Of a DNA stretch of 6,537 bases, positions 5,255 through 6,537 are shown in pieces. A model generated the notes under the pieces. It did no database searches and was not told the DNA's origin. It saw nothing but the letters and a program-made list of their open reading frames with translations. Origin of the DNA: Christensenellaceae bacterium (GTDB taxonomy: Bacteria; Bacillota; Clostridia; Christensenellales; SZUA-584); NCBI GenBank assembly GCA_012719815.1, contig JAAXZP010000163.1, positions 1 through 6,537 of the forward strand, in the 5' to 3' direction. The first letter of the stretch is position 1, and each line of letters opens with the position of its first letter. Both the position numbers and the translations under genes were made by a program.

Positions 5255-6307
5255 ATGGGCGCGTATACGCGGCAGGTAAGAATCGGCAGCGCTGTGATCG
5301 GCGGAGGCAGCGCCTGCCTGATACAATCGATGACCAATACGGACACATTGGACGTGCAGGCTACTCTGGAGCAGATCAGCCGACTGGAAGCGGCGGGCTG
5401 CGAAGCGGTGCGCTGCGCTTTTTATTGCGCCGACTGCGCTCCGGCGTTCCGGGAGATCAGGGCGGGCATCCATATCCCGCTGATTGCGGACGTGCACTTT
5501 GACCCGGACCTTGCGGTGCTGGCGCTGGAGAACGGTGCGGACAAGGTGCGCATCAATCCCGGCAATCTGCGCGGCGACAAGGCTTTGGAGAAAGTGGTCG
5601 CCTGCGCGAAGGCGAACGGCAAGGCGATTCGCGTGGGCGTCAACGCGGGCTCGCTGGAACCTCATCTTCTGAAAAAATACCGCAGCCCTACTGCTGAGGC
5701 GCTGGCTGAAAGCGCGCTGAACTGGGTGCGCAGGGTATACGACATGGGCTTAGACAACGTCGTGGTGTCCATCAAGGCGTCGTCCGTGCCGGCCTGCGTG
5801 AAGGCCGTGCGCGCGTTTGCAAAGCTGTGCGACGCGCCGCAGCATATCGGCATCACCGAGGCGGGTACGTATGAGAGCGCGCTTGTGAAATCCGCTGTGG
5901 GGCTGGGCGCGCTGCTGCTGGACGGCATCGGCGACACCATCCGCGTCTCCATCACGGGGGATCCGGTGCTGGAGGTAAAAGCCGCGAAGCATATACTTCA
6001 GAGCGCGGGCGTGCGGACGTTTTATCCCGAAGTGATCAGCTGCCCCACCTGCGCGCGCACCGGCATCAATGTGGCCGGTTTTGCGGACAGGGTACAGCGT
6101 ATACTGGCGGAGACGGGCAAGCCGATAACGGCGGCGGTGATGGGCTGCGTGGTAAACGGCCCGGGCGAGGCGCGCCATGCCGACATCGGCATTGCGGGCG
6201 GCGGCAGCGGCAAGGCTGCGCTGTTCGCGAAGGGCGTTTTGGTGGGCACGTATCCTGAGGAGCACATACTCGAGGCGTTTGCCGACTACGTCCGGAAGCA
6301 TTTTTAG
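5255..6307 (+). CDS. ispG: 4-hydroxy-3-methylbut-2-enyl diphosphate synthase (IspG/GcpE), extra cysteines
   Basis: IspG reduces the cyclic diphosphate MEcPP to HMBPP, the penultimate MEP-pathway step, using a [4Fe-4S] cluster. The 350 residues fit the short bacterial form. The N-terminal TIM barrel shows IGGGSACLIQSMTNTDT, PLIADVHFD, VRINPGNLRG, GVNAGSLE, VVSIKAS, GITEAGTYES and DGIGDTIRVS. The C-terminal domain has SCPTCARTG with Cys263 and Cys266, and GCVVNGPGEA with Cys298 and Glu305, the four expected cluster ligands. Unusually, the segment after Arg53 is CAFYCADC (C54, C58, C61), where E. coli has VSVPTMDA. The ATG at 5255 is two bases after the rseP stop with only AGGA 13 bases upstream, so translation is probably coupled. 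The frame is open much further upstream, but that part lies inside rseP and does not look like IspG. Confidence 0.96.
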   Translation: MGAYTRQVRIGSAVIGGGSACLIQSMTNTDTLDVQATLEQISRLEAAGCEAVRCAFYCADCAPAFREIRAGIHIPLIADVHFDPDLAVLALENGADKVRINPGNLRGDKALEKVVACAKANGKAIRVGVNAGSLEPHLLKKYRSPTAEALAESALNWVRRVYDMGLDNVVVSIKASSVPACVKAVRAFAKLCDAPQHIGITEAGTYESALVKSAVGLGALLLDGIGDTIRVSITGDPVLEVKAAKHILQSAGVRTFYPEVISCPTCARTGINVAGFADRVQRILAETGKPITAAVMGCVVNGPGEARHADIGIAGGGSGKAALFAKGVLVGTYPEEHILEAFADYVRKHF

Positions 6308-6311
6308 GGGG
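6306..6311 (+). promoter_or_regulatory. Ribosome binding site of the polC-like gene
   Basis: AGGGGG overlaps the ispG stop codon and sits five bases before the TTG at 6317. It is a fair but imperfect Shine-Dalgarno match and favours this start over the ATG at 6344. Confidence 0.55.
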
Positions 6312-6316
6312 CTGTT

Positions 6317-6537
6317 TTGAAGACCACCGGGGATTTTCTTTCCATGCTGAAAACCGCCGTCGGTGTGGGCGAGCAATATGAGCTGAGCCTGGAGAAAGTG
6401 CAGCATGCCGTCAAGAAAGGCGAGGTGCTGGTGCGGCTGCGCAGCCGCCTGCTGCCCCCCGAGGTTTACCTTTCCATAGAGAAGTACGTGGGGGAAACGG
6501 TGGGTCCCGGCGCGCGTGTGGTGATACAGTATCAGGA
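6317..6537 (+). CDS. polC: DNA polymerase III alpha subunit, PolC type, N-terminal part (runs off window)
   Basis: The frame opens with TTG nine bases after ispG and stays open to the window end (73 codons). PolC is the replicative polymerase of low-GC-type Gram-positives and related phyla, a protein of about 1,400 residues. Only its start is present, so no catalytic, exonuclease or PHP motif is visible. The call rests on two things: the gene position after rseP-ispG, where Clostridia carry polC, and the N-terminal pattern. That pattern has a short helix (FLSMLKTAV), a strand run (ELSLEKVQHAVKKGEVLVRLRS), then LLPPEVYLSIEKYV and an alternating VVIQY strand. It resembles the B. subtilis PolC N-terminus, where charged strands precede a KSLLPFQIYDTL-like segment. 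An ATG at 6344 is a possible alternative start. Confidence is moderate to good. Confidence 0.78.
   Translation, partial: MKTTGDFLSMLKTAVGVGEQYELSLEKVQHAVKKGEVLVRLRSRLLPPEVYLSIEKYVGETVGPGARVVIQYQ

Noticed and set aside
4179..5348. Antisense open frame of 389 codons opposite rseP
   Set aside because: It lies fully over rseP, whose zinc-protease motifs are unmistakable. The antisense product is rich in His, Arg, Gln and Asp with no domain pattern, as expected from the reverse strand of GC-biased codons.
5750..6406. Antisense open frame of 218 codons over ispG and the polC start
   Set aside because: The composition is Arg/His/Ala-rich without motifs. The sense strand carries the IspG iron-sulfur motifs.

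Overview
The window is a GC-rich, densely packed, single-strand stretch of core bacterial genes, all read left to right: pyrH (3' part), frr, a small PASTA-like ORF, uppS, cdsA, dxr, rseP, ispG and the first 73 codons of a gene that looks like polC. The order pyrH-frr-uppS-cdsA-dxr-rseP-(ispG)-polC, the PolC-type N-terminus, strong AGGAGG-type ribosome binding sites and frequent TTG starts point to a Bacillota genome, most likely a GC-rich member of the Clostridia. In Bacillus the comparable locus carries proS before polC. Here ispG takes that place, as in many Clostridia. I cannot fix the genus.

Layout: 1-588 UMP kinase; 629-1192 ribosome recycling factor; 1189-1389 small PASTA-like protein overlapping frr by ATGA; 1399-2160 undecaprenyl diphosphate synthase (TTG start); 2209-3018 CDP-diacylglycerol synthase (TTG start); 3023-4165 DXP reductoisomerase; a 58-base gap with a good extended -10 promoter; 4224-5252 site-2 protease (TTG start); 5255-6307 IspG; 6317 to the end, the polC start (TTG). 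No stretch longer than 58 bases lacks a gene. I saw no tRNA, rRNA, CRISPR array, insertion sequence or convincing terminator.

The genes fit a growth and envelope operon. UMP kinase feeds pyrimidine nucleotides, including the CTP that CdsA uses. RRF recycles ribosomes. Dxr (second step) and IspG (late iron-sulfur step) belong to the MEP isoprenoid pathway, whose C5 products UppS elongates to the cell-wall lipid carrier. CdsA makes the phospholipid precursor, RseP cleaves membrane proteins, and PolC replicates DNA.

I found no obviously new multigene system. The points worth a second look are a free-standing soluble PASTA-like ORF between frr and uppS; a DXR with several replaced substrate-site residues (positions equivalent to E. 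coli H153, S186, S222 and P274); an IspG with an extra CX3CX2C cysteine triplet beside its usual cluster ligands; and an internal promoter before rseP with a small palindrome in its spacer.
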